Below the pieces are notes generated by a model. It had not been told where the DNA came from and ran no database searches. It saw nothing but the letters and a program-made list of their open reading frames with translations. A DNA stretch of 64,000 nucleotides from an uncultured Clostridia bacterium (lineage in GTDB: Bacteria > Bacillota > Clostridia > Oscillospirales > Acutalibacteraceae): contig CAJFPJ010000005.1 of NCBI GenBank assembly GCA_904399395.1, positions 1 to 64,000 of the forward strand. The letters are read 5' to 3'. The position numbers and the translations under genes are program-made. This document shows positions 54,007-63,448 of the stretch, piece by piece (position 1 is the first letter of the stretch; each line of letters starts with the position of its first letter).

Positions 54007-55323
54007 ATGGCACTGCTCACACAGGCCCCCAGGGGCACACAGGACATCCTGCCGGCAGAAGCAGTCAAATGGCAGAAGCTGGAAGAGATTATGCGTCAGG
54101 AAGCCCACCTGCAAGGCTTCGGGGAAATACGCACCCCTGTGTTTGAGCATACAGAGCTCTTTCTGCGCAGCGTAGGGGAAACCACAGACGTGGTGCAGAA
54201 GGAAATGTATACCTTTAAAGATAAGGGGGATCGTTCCATCACCTTGCGGCCTGAGGGCACAGCGGGTGCTGTTCGCGCTATGCTGGAGCATGGCCTGTAT
54301 AACGATGGTCTCCCTCTGAAGCTTTACTATTTCACTTCCTGCTATCGCTACGAAAAGGCTCAGAAGGGCCGCCTGCGGGAGTTCCATCAATTTGGTGTGG
54401 AGATGTTCGGCAGCGCCTCTCCTCTGTCGGACGCACAGGTGATCGCTCTGGCAGCATCTGTCTTTCAGAGGCTGGGAATCCGGGATCTTAGCCTGGAGAT
54501 CAATTCCATAGGCTGCCCCACTTGCAGATCCCGTTATACCGCCGCTCTGAAAGAATATTTTTCCGCTTACAAAGATCAGCTCTGTGACACCTGCCTTTCC
54601 CGGCTGGATAGGAACCCCATGCGTATTCTGGACTGCAAAAGCCCTGTATGCGCCGGGATTGCAGAAGGGGCGCCCCACGTGCTGGATTATTTGTGTGAGG
54701 ATTGCGCCGCCCATTTTGAAGGCGTTAAGCGCTCGTTGGAGGAAATCGGCATTCCCTTTACAGTAAATCCCACCATCGTGCGCGGGTTGGATTATTACAC
54801 CCGCACCGTGTTCGAGTTTGTCAGCCGGGCCACCGGCTCCCCTCTTACTGTCTGCGGCGGCGGCCGCTACGATGGCCTGGTAGAGGAAATAGGCGGGCCC
54901 TCCATGCCGGCGCTGGGCTTCGGCCTTGGCCTGGAGCGGGCTCTCATGGTTCTGGACGCCCAAAAGGTAAAGCTGGAGGATACGAACCCTTGCAAGGTAT
55001 TTATCGCTGCTCTGGGGGAAAAGGCATCCTTTGCGGCCTTCCGCATGGCTCACGAGCTGCGCCTTTCCGGCATACCGGCTGCCTGCGATGTCAACGGCAG
55101 GGGCCTTAAGGCGCAGATGAAATACGCTGATAAAATCCACGCGGCCTATAGTATGGTTCTAGGAGATAATGAGCTGGAAAGCGGGGAGGCCGTTCTCAAA
55201 AATATGGAAACGGGAGAAAAACACACTGTCTTTATCGGGGATGGCTTCCTGGAACAATTTGCAGCTATCGAAGCGGAGGACGATCTGAAAAGAGATTTCC
55301 CCCAGCTTACCCAGGAAGAATAA
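54007..55323 (+). CDS. hisS: Histidine-tRNA ligase
   Basis: 438-residue class II synthetase. Motif 1 region (EIRTPVFEHTELFLRSVGETTDVV), motif 2 (YYFTSCYRYEKAQKGRLREFHQFGVEMFG), the His-specific block GLDYYTRTVFEF and motif 3 (ALGFGLGLERALMVL) are visible, with a C-terminal anticodon domain. The start ATG follows AAAGGATGATTACAA. First gene after the T-box; aspS follows after 210 nt that contain a hairpin (CCAGCCC-GAA / TTC-GGGGCTGG) without a T-run. Confidence 0.97.
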   Translation: MALLTQAPRGTQDILPAEAVKWQKLEEIMRQEAHLQGFGEIRTPVFEHTELFLRSVGETTDVVQKEMYTFKDKGDRSITLRPEGTAGAVRAMLEHGLYNDGLPLKLYYFTSCYRYEKAQKGRLREFHQFGVEMFGSASPLSDAQVIALAASVFQRLGIRDLSLEINSIGCPTCRSRYTAALKEYFSAYKDQLCDTCLSRLDRNPMRILDCKSPVCAGIAEGAPHVLDYLCEDCAAHFEGVKRSLEEIGIPFTVNPTIVRGLDYYTRTVFEFVSRATGSPLTVCGGGRYDGLVEEIGGPSMPALGFGLGLERALMVLDAQKVKLEDTNPCKVFIAALGEKASFAAFRMAHELRLSGIPAACDVNGRGLKAQMKYADKIHAAYSMVLGDNELESGEAVLKNMETGEKHTVFIGDGFLEQFAAIEAEDDLKRDFPQLTQEE

Positions 55324-55533
55324 TTCTGAAAGCGAGGCTCGGGCACTCCAGCTCAATGGTGGTATTGCTGTATTGTTGCCAGCCCGAAAGGATTCGGGGC
55401 TGGAACATGCGGAAATAGTAAACACATGGAGCCGATTGGATACATCGCGTACCGGGCATGTGCCCGAGCATTTGGCTTGAAGCAGCCAGAAACATCAAAA
55501 AAGAGTATCAAAGGAATTTCGGAGGGAACTGAT

Positions 55534-57363
55534 ATGGAAAATACAGGATTTGCGGAAACTATGGCGGGCATTTCCCGCACCCATTACTGCGGGGAGCTCC
55601 GCCCCGCTCATATCGGCCAGGAGGTTACTGTCTGCGGGTGGGTCCAGCGCCAGAGGGACCTGGGACAGCTGATCTTTATCGACCTGCGGGACAGAACCGG
55701 CATTGTGCAGCTGGCCTTTGATGATGAAAGCAAAACCGATCTTTTTGAAAAAGCCTTCACGGCCCGAGCGGAATTTGTGCTGGCTGCAAAAGGCCTCGTG
55801 CGGGAGCGGGCCTCCAAGAATATGGAGATCCCCACCGGTGAAATCGAGATAGAGGTCAGCGAGCTGCGGGTGCTGGCCCGGTCCGAAACACCTCCCTTTG
55901 CTATTGAAGAGGATTCCAACGTAAATATGGCTACCCGGCTGAAATACCGCTATCTGGATCTCCGGCGGCCGGACATGCAGCGCATTCTTATGGCTCGCCA
56001 CCGTATAGCCAAGACGGCCCGGGACTATTTTGATGAAAACGGCTTTTTGGAGATTGAGACCCCCGATCTGATCAAATCCACCCCTGAGGGTGCCAGGGAT
56101 TATCTGGTGCCCAGCCGCGTATTCCCCGGGGAATTCTTTGCCCTTCCCCAGAGCCCCCAGCTCTATAAACAGCTTTTGATGGTCTCTGGTTTCGACCGCT
56201 ATATGCAGGTGGCCCGCTGCTTCCGGGACGAGGATCTCCGGGCCGACCGGCAGCCGGAATTCACCCAGATTGACTTTGAAATGAGCTTTGTGGAACAGGA
56301 AGATGTGATGGCTATAGGAGAAGGCTTTATCCAGAGAGCCTATAAAGAAGTGCGGGGTATCGATATCCCCCTTCCTCTGCCCAGAATGACCTGGCAGGAG
56401 GCCATGGAGCGCTTCGGCTCTGATAAGCCTGATCTCCGTTTCGGAATGGAGCTCCGCAACGTAAGCAGCTGTGTGGAAAAGACAGAATTCAAAGTGTTCC
56501 AGGGCGCTTTGCAGGGCGGCGGCTCTGTGCGGGGCATTAACGGCAAGGGCCTTGCGGAAAAACTCTCCCGCAAAGAAATCGATAAGCTGGGAGAATGGAT
56601 CAAGGCTTACGGCGCCAAGGGTCTGGCATGGACCAGGCTTGCGGAAAAGGAAACCAGCAGCTATGAAAAGTTTCTCTCGCCGGAAGAGGCTGCCGCTATT
56701 CGGGAAGCTCTTTCCGCTCAGCCTGGAGACGTGCTGTTCCTGGTGGCCAGCGATGAGGATGCAACTGTCTTTGCCGCTCTGGGCGCTTTGCGCTGCGAGC
56801 TGGCCCGCCGTTTCGAGCTCATCGATGCAAGCCGCCCCTGCCTGCTGTGGGTGACGGACTTCCCTATGTTTGAATACAGCAAGGAGGAAGGGCGCTGGAT
56901 GGCCACGCATCATCCCTTTACCATGCCCAACCCAGAGGATCTGGATAAGCTGGAAAGCGATCCGGGCTCTGTGCGCTCCCTTGCCTACGATATGGTCATA
57001 GACGGCTATGAGGCGGGCGGCGGCAGCATTCGTATCCATGACACCAACCTGCAGGAGCGTATGCTGGAGGCACTGGGCTTTGAAAAGGAGGATGCCCAGA
57101 ACCGCTTCGGCTTCCTGCTGGATGCCTTGAAATTTGGCGCTCCGCCCCATGGCGGAATGGCCTGGGGTCTGGAACGGCTGGTGATGGTGCTTATGGGCGT
57201 CAGCGATATGCGCGATGTGATCGCCTTCCCCAAGGTGGCTTCTTCCGCCGACCTGATGAGCCAGGCTCCCGCGCCTGTGGACGAAAAACAGCTGGAAGAA
57301 CTGGGAATCCGTTTGGCGCCTCAGGATACCTCTAAAGCACAGAGAGAGGAAACCGCAGACTGA
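55534..57363 (+). CDS. aspS: Aspartate-tRNA ligase
   Basis: 609-residue bacterial-type AspRS: OB-fold anticodon domain (about 15-125, VTVCGWVQRQRDLGQLIFIDLRDRTGIVQLAF), class II core with FLEIETPDLIKSTPEGARDYLVPSR, QSPQLYKQLLMVSGFDRYMQVARCFRDEDLRADRQPEFTQID, the GAD insert, and motif 3 GMAWGLERLVMVL. The chosen ATG at 55534 follows GGAGGGAACTGAT; the track's longer start has no ribosome site. Bacteria with this form may be discriminating or non-discriminating; that is not decided here. Confidence 0.97.
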   Translation: MENTGFAETMAGISRTHYCGELRPAHIGQEVTVCGWVQRQRDLGQLIFIDLRDRTGIVQLAFDDESKTDLFEKAFTARAEFVLAAKGLVRERASKNMEIPTGEIEIEVSELRVLARSETPPFAIEEDSNVNMATRLKYRYLDLRRPDMQRILMARHRIAKTARDYFDENGFLEIETPDLIKSTPEGARDYLVPSRVFPGEFFALPQSPQLYKQLLMVSGFDRYMQVARCFRDEDLRADRQPEFTQIDFEMSFVEQEDVMAIGEGFIQRAYKEVRGIDIPLPLPRMTWQEAMERFGSDKPDLRFGMELRNVSSCVEKTEFKVFQGALQGGGSVRGINGKGLAEKLSRKEIDKLGEWIKAYGAKGLAWTRLAEKETSSYEKFLSPEEAAAIREALSAQPGDVLFLVASDEDATVFAALGALRCELARRFELIDASRPCLLWVTDFPMFEYSKEEGRWMATHHPFTMPNPEDLDKLESDPGSVRSLAYDMVIDGYEAGGGSIRIHDTNLQERMLEALGFEKEDAQNRFGFLLDALKFGAPPHGGMAWGLERLVMVLMGVSDMRDVIAFPKVASSADLMSQAPAPVDEKQLEELGIRLAPQDTSKAQREETAD

Positions 57364-57412
57364 ATCTGCCTTATATTACACTAACCGGCAGAGGGGGAAA
57401 GGAGGAAATCCC

Positions 57413-58141
57413 ATGGAAAAGGACTTAAAAGCCCGTCGGCCCAAGATTAATTATCAGAAGAAGCTGGAAGGTATCTTAGCTTCTATTGCCGAGCGGATCG
57501 GGCGGGGAGAGCCTCCCCCCACCCTTTTGCTCCATGGCTGCTGCGCTCCCTGCAGCAGCTATGTGCTGGAATATCTCTCCCGGTATTTTTCTATTACAGA
57601 GCTGTATTATAACCCGAATATTTCTCAAAAAGCAGAGTATGAAAAGCGGGCGGCGGAGCTTCTCCGGCTCACTGCCTCCATGCCCCAGATATACCCTGTG
57701 AAAGTGGAGATTCCACCATGGGATCCAGAACCTTTTCAGCGTATCTCCAATGGCCTGGAAGAAGAACCGGAAGGCGGCGCCCGCTGCCGGGCCTGTTTTG
57801 CCCTGCGTCTGAGGGAAGCAGCCTATGCAGCAAAGGTTGGAGGGTTCGATTATTTTTGCACCACCCTTTCCATCAGCCCTCTGAAGGATTCCCAGCTTCT
57901 GAACCAATTGGGAGAGGCCATTGGGAAGGAACAGGGGGTGCCCTATCTGCCATCGGATTTTAAAAAGAAAGAGGGTTACAAGCGTTCTATAGAACTTTCC
58001 AGAGAATACGGCCTTTACAGGCAGGATTATTGCGGCTGTGAGTTTTCCCAGCGGGAGCGGCTTCGCCAGAAAGTCTCCCAGCAGAAACTATCGGCTGCAA
58101 CTGATGTGGAAAAACCTTCCCTTCTGGAATCTCGCCCATAG
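57413..58141 (+). CDS. queH: Epoxyqueuosine reductase QueH
   Basis: 242-residue QueH (DUF208) enzyme, which reduces epoxyqueuosine to queuosine at position 34 of tRNAs with GUN anticodons. Conserved cysteines: LLHGCCAPCSSYV near residue 40, ARCRACFALRL near 125, and YCGCEFS near the C-terminus; these bind an iron-sulfur cluster. FDYFCTTLSISPLKDSQ is also typical. The start ATG follows AAAGGAGGAAATCCC, 50 nt after aspS, so it is very likely in the T-box operon. Confidence 0.93.
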   Translation: MEKDLKARRPKINYQKKLEGILASIAERIGRGEPPPTLLLHGCCAPCSSYVLEYLSRYFSITELYYNPNISQKAEYEKRAAELLRLTASMPQIYPVKVEIPPWDPEPFQRISNGLEEEPEGGARCRACFALRLREAAYAAKVGGFDYFCTTLSISPLKDSQLLNQLGEAIGKEQGVPYLPSDFKKKEGYKRSIELSREYGLYRQDYCGCEFSQRERLRQKVSQQKLSAATDVEKPSLLESRP

Positions 58142-58186
58142 GATGACGGTTCTTTCTTGAATTTGTGTTTTTCCGGCCGCAGGTGG

Positions 58187-58215
58187 TTGTCCTCTCCTGT
58201 TTAACTTGGTATAAT
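58187..58215 (+). promoter_or_regulatory. Promoter of the HxlR gene
   Basis: TTGTCC, 17-nt spacer, TATAAT. Implies a leader of about 235 nt. Confidence 0.6.
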
Positions 58216-58458
58216 AGAGTAAATAAGATTTTCCCATCACTGGGGCGCCAGATAAGCCGCGTCATACCGGCACAAAAGGAAAGGGGCGCCCCCATTTCCA
58301 TTTCAAGGGAACCCTGCAGCAAATGATGAACGTAAAAAGCAGGTCCTTGTGCGCTGGATACCAGCGCAGAAATCAGATATGGCGCAGAGAGTGTTTGAAA
58401 ATGATTCCATCCGCCTGCGGAAATGCCGCGGCCCGATGGCCAAGGGGGTACGTGTGCT

Positions 58459-58953
58459 TTGAAGAAAGAGAAGGATAGGGAAAAAGAGAAAAAGAAAAAA
58501 CGCATAAAAAAAACCTCTAAAATTCTGGAAAAGACCGGTTTCACAGCTGGCACTGCTTCCTCGAAATCTGCCGGAAAGGAAGCTCTGGACGAAAATACAG
58601 ATCTTTCTCTGCCGGAGCCTTTGGAATATTTTCTTCAATGTGTAGGCGGTAAATGGAAAATGCGTATCCTGTGGGCTTTAAAGGAAGAGGGCAGCTTACG
58701 TTATCGCCTGATACGCAACAAAGTGACCGGTATCACCGATATGATGCTCAGCCAAAGCCTGCGGGAACTTACGGAGTGCGGGCTCACCATTCGCCGCCAG
58801 TTTCAGGAAATTCCCCCCAGGGTGGAATACGAGATTACCGCCGCCGGGCGTGAACTGCTCCCCATATTTGAAAAAATTGTGGAGTGGGAGAAAACTTTCC
58901 GCCCCCTTCTGGAGGAACAGAAAAAAGCTTCTGCTGAATCAGGGAATGACTAA
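58459..58953 (+). CDS. HxlR family winged-helix regulator
   Basis: 164 residues. The HxlR domain (about 50-145) is clear: PLEYFLQCVGGKWKMRILWALKEEGSLRYRLIRNKVTGITDMMLSQSLRELTECGLTIRRQFQEIPPRVEYEITAAGREL. The first 45 residues are extremely Lys/Glu-rich and may be disordered. The start is uncertain: TTG at 58459 lies 10 nt behind AAGGGGG, whereas the track's ATG at 58423 has no ribosome site. Targets unknown; its relatives sense aldehydes or oxidants. Confidence 0.85.
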   Translation: MKKEKDREKEKKKKRIKKTSKILEKTGFTAGTASSKSAGKEALDENTDLSLPEPLEYFLQCVGGKWKMRILWALKEEGSLRYRLIRNKVTGITDMMLSQSLRELTECGLTIRRQFQEIPPRVEYEITAAGRELLPIFEKIVEWEKTFRPLLEEQKKASAESGND

Positions 58954-59038
58954 CTTCCCTTTTCCCTCCTACAAAGGCTGCCGCGGGAAAAGCATTGAAT
59001 GCAGATCCGAGGATGAAACTGCCGCTATATAAAAAATA

Positions 59039-59070
59039 AAGGAGCTGTGCAAAAGCACAGCTCCTTTTTT
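59039..59070 (+). terminator. Terminator of the HxlR gene
   Basis: 12-bp stem AAGGAGCTGTGC / GCACAGCTCCTT with a 4-nt loop and TTTTTT. Confidence 0.9.
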
Positions 59071-59091
59071 GCAACGTTTTTGGTCGAGCCG

Positions 59092-59120
59092 TTGCTTGTT
59101 TTTCTCCTGTATGCTATATT
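59092..59120 (+). promoter_or_regulatory. Promoter of the lipoprotein gene
   Basis: TTGCTT, 17-nt spacer, TATATT, giving a leader of about 140 nt. Confidence 0.5.
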
Positions 59121-59268
59121 GAAAATGCGAATAGAAACTCTTTCATCGCTTGGTGTTATCGATATATTCCATTTTCCATACTGCAGAAGTAAAGAATGCC
59201 GGCGATTGCAATATCTCCCGTTACCTGCGCAGCACATAAAATGCATCTATAAAGAAGGAGGCTTCATC

Positions 59269-59874
59269 ATGAAGAAAGGTGCCGCTTTCGTCTTTCCCCT
59301 TCTTGTAGTATTCCTACATCTTTTCGCCTCCTGCTCCTATGCCCCTTCCGATCCCACTCCCTATATCCCCCAGGAATATAGAGATGCATTTCTGTGTAGC
59401 GGTTCCTTTACTCTGGAGGAAACGAAAGAAGCGGCTCCAGAGGAGGGGAGAAGCTCCCCGTCCCTTCCCCAGGTTCTTTCCGCCTCCTACCGCGTGCGGC
59501 AGGGAAATGCCTTTTACGACATTCGATACAGGGAGGGAGAAAGCCTTTCTGCGGAGCCTGTTTCCGTGGGCCTTTCTTCCCCGGTCACCGCTCCTTCTGA
59601 GCTATCCCTGGAAGGAATTCCAAGCCTTCTGAAAACGATTTGGGAGTTCTCGAAAGTTTCTGAAGGCAGAGAAAAAATTTTTGTTTCCTTTTCTTCTGCG
59701 GGGGAACTCTTCGACCATCTCCCAAACCAGGGGCTTCCCTGCTATGTCTATTCTCTCTCGGAAGAAACGCTTTTCGCCCTTTCCGGCTCGTATGAGGGGA
59801 ATCGTTCTATGGGAACCTGCACTATATCGTCTGAGGATTCCGGAACCCTTTTCTATATTCTAATAGATCTCTGA
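59269..59874 (+). CDS. Putative lipoprotein of unknown function
   Basis: 201 residues. A short N-terminal signal (KKGAAFVFPLLVVFLHLFASC) ends in a lipobox-like FASC, so it is probably a membrane-anchored lipoprotein. The mature part is Ser/Glu-rich with beta-strand-like stretches (FYDIRYREGESLSAEPVSVGLSS) and no domain I recognise. The start ATG at 59269 follows AAGAAGGAGGCTTCATC. It stands alone and is convergent with pckG. Confidence 0.7.
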   Translation: MKKGAAFVFPLLVVFLHLFASCSYAPSDPTPYIPQEYRDAFLCSGSFTLEETKEAAPEEGRSSPSLPQVLSASYRVRQGNAFYDIRYREGESLSAEPVSVGLSSPVTAPSELSLEGIPSLLKTIWEFSKVSEGREKIFVSFSSAGELFDHLPNQGLPCYVYSLSEETLFALSGSYEGNRSMGTCTISSEDSGTLFYILIDL

Positions 59875-59990
59875 CCAGCCAATAGCCAGCGCCCAAACAC
59901 ATTGGCAACAGGCAGAATACAGCCATACTCCTAAGGAATTAAGCAGACACAACCCCGATTTCCCATCTGAAAACAAAGAAATAAAGGACA

Positions 59991-60029
59991 AAAACAGCCC
60001 CCGCAATCCCTTTCGGGATCTGCGGGGGC
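59991..60029 (-). terminator. Terminator of pckG
   Basis: GCCCCCGCA-ATCCC / GGGAT-c-TGCGGGGGC; on the minus strand it is followed by TGTTTTTG. Lies 120 nt past the pckG stop. Confidence 0.8.
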
Positions 60030-60150
60030 CGTTGTATATCTGCATAGTATGAAGCAATACCCCGCCGGTCAATCAGGCAATCAAAGAAAACACCTTACAG
60101 ACACTCCTGCCTTTTTGCCGGTTTAGCAAATGCTTGCCAGCCATACACAA

Positions 60151-61914
60151 TTACTGCAGGCGGGACTTCAGAGCTTCCAGCTGATCCTTCAGCTCCTGGG
60201 GCAGACGATCGAAGGTCTTGAAGTATTCGGTGATCTCGTCCGCTTCCTTGGTCCACTCGTCGTTCTTGACTTCCAGGATGCCCTTCAGGTCTTCGATGGT
60301 GAAGTCCTCCAGGCCCTCCAGGTTGATATCCTCAGCATTGGGAACATAGCCGATAGCGGTTTCCTTAGCATCCACAGTGCCTTCGCAGCGCTTGAGGATC
60401 CATTCCAGAACGCGGAGGTTGTCGCCGAAGCCGGGCCAAATGAAGTGGCCTTCGTCATCAAGACGGAACCAGTTTACATTGAAGATCTTAGGAGCCTTGT
60501 CGCCCAGCTTCTGGCCCATCTCGATCCAGTGTGCAAAATAGTCGCCCATGTTATAGCCGCAGAAAGGCTTCATAGCCATGGGGTCATGACGGAGCACACC
60601 CACAGCGCCGGTAGCAGCGGCGGTGGTCTCAGAAGCCATGATGGAACCTACGAACACACCGTTGTTCCAATCGCGGGACTGATACACCAGAGGCGTGGTC
60701 TGTGCACGGCGGCCGCCGAACACAATAGCAGAAATCGGCACGCCAGTGCCCTTATCAAACTCATCGCTGATGCAGGGGCAGTTCTTAGCAGGAGCAGTAA
60801 AGCGGCTGTTGGGATGTGCACCCTTCACATCGCTGGTCTTACCATTCCAGGGATTGCCCTTCCAATCCACAGCATTCTCCGGAGGATTCTTATCCAGGCC
60901 TTCCCACCACACAGTGTTGTCATCCAGATTATGGGCAACATTGGTGAAGATGGTGCCGGATTTGGTGGTAGCCAGAGCGTTGGGGTTGGACTTGTTGTTG
61001 GTGCCGGGAGCCACGCCGAAGAAGCCGTTTTCAGGGTTGATAGCCCACAGGCGGCCGTCGGGCCCGATGCGCATCCAGGCGATATCATCGCCAACTGTCC
61101 ATACCTTATAGCCCTTTGCCTTGTATCCCTCGGGGGGAATCAGCATAGCCAGGTTGGTCTTGCCGCAAGCAGAGGGGAATGCAGCAGAAATATACTTGAT
61201 CTCGCCCTGAGGATTCTCAACGCCCAGGATCAGCATATGCTCAGCCATCCAGCCCTCGTTCTTGCCCAGGAAGGAAGCGATACGCAGAGCGAAGCACTTC
61301 TTGCCCAGCAGAACATTTCCGCCGTAACCGGAGTTCACAGAAATAATGGTGTTATCCTCAGGGAAGTGGCAGATATAGCGCTTCTCCTCGTTGATTTCAC
61401 ACTTGCAGTGCAGACCGCGCACCCAGTCATTGCTGTCGCCAAGAGCTTCCACTACTGCCTTGCCCACACGGGTCATGATGGCCATGTTGAGCACAACATA
61501 GATAGAATCGGTCAGCTCAATGCCGATCTTAGAGAAGGGGGAGCCCACAGGGCCCATGGAATAGGGGATCACATACATGGTGCGGCCCTTATAGCTGCCT
61601 CTGGCAATATCATAGAGCATCTTATAGGCCTTTTCAGGATCCATCCAGTTGTTGGTGGGGCCTGCGTCTACTTCCTTTTTGGAGCAGATGTAGGTTCTGC
61701 CCTCTACACGGGCAACGTCATTCACAGCGGTGCGGTGCAGATAGCAGCCCGGGAGCTTCTCCTCATTCAATTTGATCATTTCGCCGGTGGAGCAGGCCTC
61801 CTTGCGGAGAGCTTCCAGCTGCTCCTCAGAACCGTCAATCCACAGGACCTGATCCGGATTGACGAGATCTTTCATGTTCTCGATCCAAGTCAGGACAGAC
61901 TGATTTTTCGTCAT
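60151..61914 (-). CDS. pckG: Phosphoenolpyruvate carboxykinase (GTP)
   Basis: 587-residue GTP-dependent PEPCK interconverting oxaloacetate + GTP with PEP + CO2 + GDP. In fermenting gut anaerobes it often runs toward oxaloacetate and succinate. The kinase loop FPSACGKTNLAMLIPP and the metal/substrate regions (IPYSMGPVGSPFSKIGIELTDS, FVGSIMASETTAAATGAVGVLRHDPMAMKPFCGYNMGDYFAHW) identify the GTP class, not the ATP class. The start was set at the ATG at 61914, 10 nt behind AAAGGAG; the track's TTG at 61920 is an alternative. Monocistronic. The large plus-strand ORF opposite is a codon-bias shadow. Confidence 0.97.
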   Translation of the reverse strand: MTKNQSVLTWIENMKDLVNPDQVLWIDGSEEQLEALRKEACSTGEMIKLNEEKLPGCYLHRTAVNDVARVEGRTYICSKKEVDAGPTNNWMDPEKAYKMLYDIARGSYKGRTMYVIPYSMGPVGSPFSKIGIELTDSIYVVLNMAIMTRVGKAVVEALGDSNDWVRGLHCKCEINEEKRYICHFPEDNTIISVNSGYGGNVLLGKKCFALRIASFLGKNEGWMAEHMLILGVENPQGEIKYISAAFPSACGKTNLAMLIPPEGYKAKGYKVWTVGDDIAWMRIGPDGRLWAINPENGFFGVAPGTNNKSNPNALATTKSGTIFTNVAHNLDDNTVWWEGLDKNPPENAVDWKGNPWNGKTSDVKGAHPNSRFTAPAKNCPCISDEFDKGTGVPISAIVFGGRRAQTTPLVYQSRDWNNGVFVGSIMASETTAAATGAVGVLRHDPMAMKPFCGYNMGDYFAHWIEMGQKLGDKAPKIFNVNWFRLDDEGHFIWPGFGDNLRVLEWILKRCEGTVDAKETAIGYVPNAEDINLEGLEDFTIEDLKGILEVKNDEWTKEADEITEYFKTFDRLPQELKDQLEALKSRLQ

Positions 61915-62192
61915 AGTCAATTTTCTCCTTTCAGCCGAAAGAGGCTAAACGCATTCTTGCAAATATTATACTATATCGTTAAGAAATAATCAACTGAACA
62001 ATTTATGAATAAACAAAGGCAGAACGACGAATCGAAAGGCAAAATACCAGAAGTTTTTTGCAATATTCCTAATATGCTCTCCATATCGCGTGCCATAGGC
62101 CTTTTTCGCTTGGAAAATGCATCCGTTATAGAAGGAATTGCAAAAAAGAGCAAAGATTTCCGTCCCTCTGTTTTTCATTTTCCCATTTTTCT
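61915..62192. other. Intergenic region without a gene
   Basis: About 280 nt between tsaD and pckG, both on the minus strand. AT-rich; it should contain the pckG promoter. No gene seen. Confidence 0.4.
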
Positions 62193-62228
62193 AAATATGC
62201 AGGATGGAAGCGCTTATCCTGCATATTT
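62193..62228 (-). terminator. Terminator of tsaD
   Basis: Perfect 12-bp stem AAATATGCAGGA / TCCTGCATATTT with a 12-nt loop, 55 nt past the tsaD stop on the minus strand. Confidence 0.7.
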
Positions 62229-62282
62229 AGGCTGTCATATGCCGGAAACAGAAGTCCTCTTCTTTTTAGAGGAAATTCCCCG

Positions 62283-63293
62283 TTACCCTTCGTCAATAGA
62301 GACGGCTGCGCAGCCGTTGAGCTCCATGCCCGCGGTTTTTCCCGCAAGATATTCATAATAGGCCTGGGAGCCGATCATGGCGGCATTATCCCCGCAGAGG
62401 CTTAGATCCGGCCTGTAAAACGCCCAGCCCTGGCTGGCGCACTCCTTCTCCAAAACGCGGCGCAGAAGGGAATTGGCCGAAACACCTCCGGCGATCACCA
62501 GCTTTTTTGCACCTGTATCCTCTGCGGCACGGATAAAATTCCCTGTGAGGCAGTCCACAACCGCTTTCCGGTAAGAAGCAGAAAGATCGGGAATAGAAAT
62601 CTCCTCCCCTCTTTGCTCAGCTGTGTGCAACAGATTGATCACAGCTGTTTTCAGGCCGGAAAAGCTGAAATCATACGGAGCCCCCACCACGGACGGTCTC
62701 GGGAGTCGGAAGGCCTCCGGGTCGCCTGTCTCCGCCAGCTTATCCATGGCGATCCCCCCTGGATAAGGCATCCCCATAGCACGGGCGGCCTTGTCAAAGG
62801 CTTCGCCGGCGGCATCGTCTCTGGTGCGGCCCAAAACATGCAGTTCCGTGTAACTTTTCACCTGGATGATATGGCTGTGGCCGCCCGATACTACAAGGCA
62901 GAGAAAGGGCGGTTCCAGCTCCGGGCTCGTCAGATAATTGGAGGCTATGTGCCCCCGCAGATGATGCACCGGGATTAAAGGCTTCCCCGCAGCCAGGGAA
63001 AGACCCTTTGCAAAATTCACTCCTACCAGCAGGGCTCCGATCAGGCCCGGCGCATAGGTAACGGCAATCGCGTCCACCTCTGAAAGCTCCATCCCCGCCT
63101 CCTGCAGAGCCTGCCGGGTCACGGGGACCACCGCCTCACTGTGGCGGCGGGATGCAATCTCCGGCACCACACCTCCATAGAGCCTGTGTTCCTCCACCTG
63201 AGAAGCGACTACAGAGGAAAGTATCTTTCTCCCATCCTCTACCACCGCCGCCGCAGTCTCATCACAGGACGACTCCAAAGCCAGTATACGCAT
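62283..63293 (-). CDS. tsaD: tRNA N6-threonylcarbamoyladenosine synthase subunit TsaD
   Basis: 336-residue ASKHA-fold protein that, with TsaB, TsaC and TsaE, installs t6A37 on ANN-decoding tRNAs. ILALESSCDETAAAVV, VTYAPGLIGALLVGVNFAKGL, the metal-binding HHLRGHIAS, LVVSGGHSH and LVIAGGVSANSLLR are diagnostic. The start ATG at 63293 follows GGAGGAACAAAAA and matches the family's MRILALESSCDET opening. Partners are not in the window. Confidence 0.97.
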   Translation of the reverse strand: MRILALESSCDETAAAVVEDGRKILSSVVASQVEEHRLYGGVVPEIASRRHSEAVVPVTRQALQEAGMELSEVDAIAVTYAPGLIGALLVGVNFAKGLSLAAGKPLIPVHHLRGHIASNYLTSPELEPPFLCLVVSGGHSHIIQVKSYTELHVLGRTRDDAAGEAFDKAARAMGMPYPGGIAMDKLAETGDPEAFRLPRPSVVGAPYDFSFSGLKTAVINLLHTAEQRGEEISIPDLSASYRKAVVDCLTGNFIRAAEDTGAKKLVIAGGVSANSLLRRVLEKECASQGWAFYRPDLSLCGDNAAMIGSQAYYEYLAGKTAGMELNGCAAVSIDEG

Positions 63294-63448
63294 TTTTTGT
63301 TCCTCCATACTCCAAAACCGGATTCTCACCGGAAAGTTTCAACATTGAGAAAGCCTTGCGGCCTTCCTTTTCCACGTTTATAGATCTGCAGAGCTACCGA
63401 GGTGCAAATACAGAACTGCAGAACTCAAAAGTCTGCGGACGCACAAGC

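Noticed and set aside
55324-55533. tRNA-like fold between hisS and aspS
   Set aside because: No T-loop GGTTCGA consensus or acceptor pairing; only a simple hairpin is visible.
55495-57150. 551-residue minus-strand ORF
   Set aside because: Antisense shadow of aspS.
60130-61989. 619-residue plus-strand ORF
   Set aside because: Antisense shadow of pckG caused by its codon use; extends past the gene without a ribosome site or domain.
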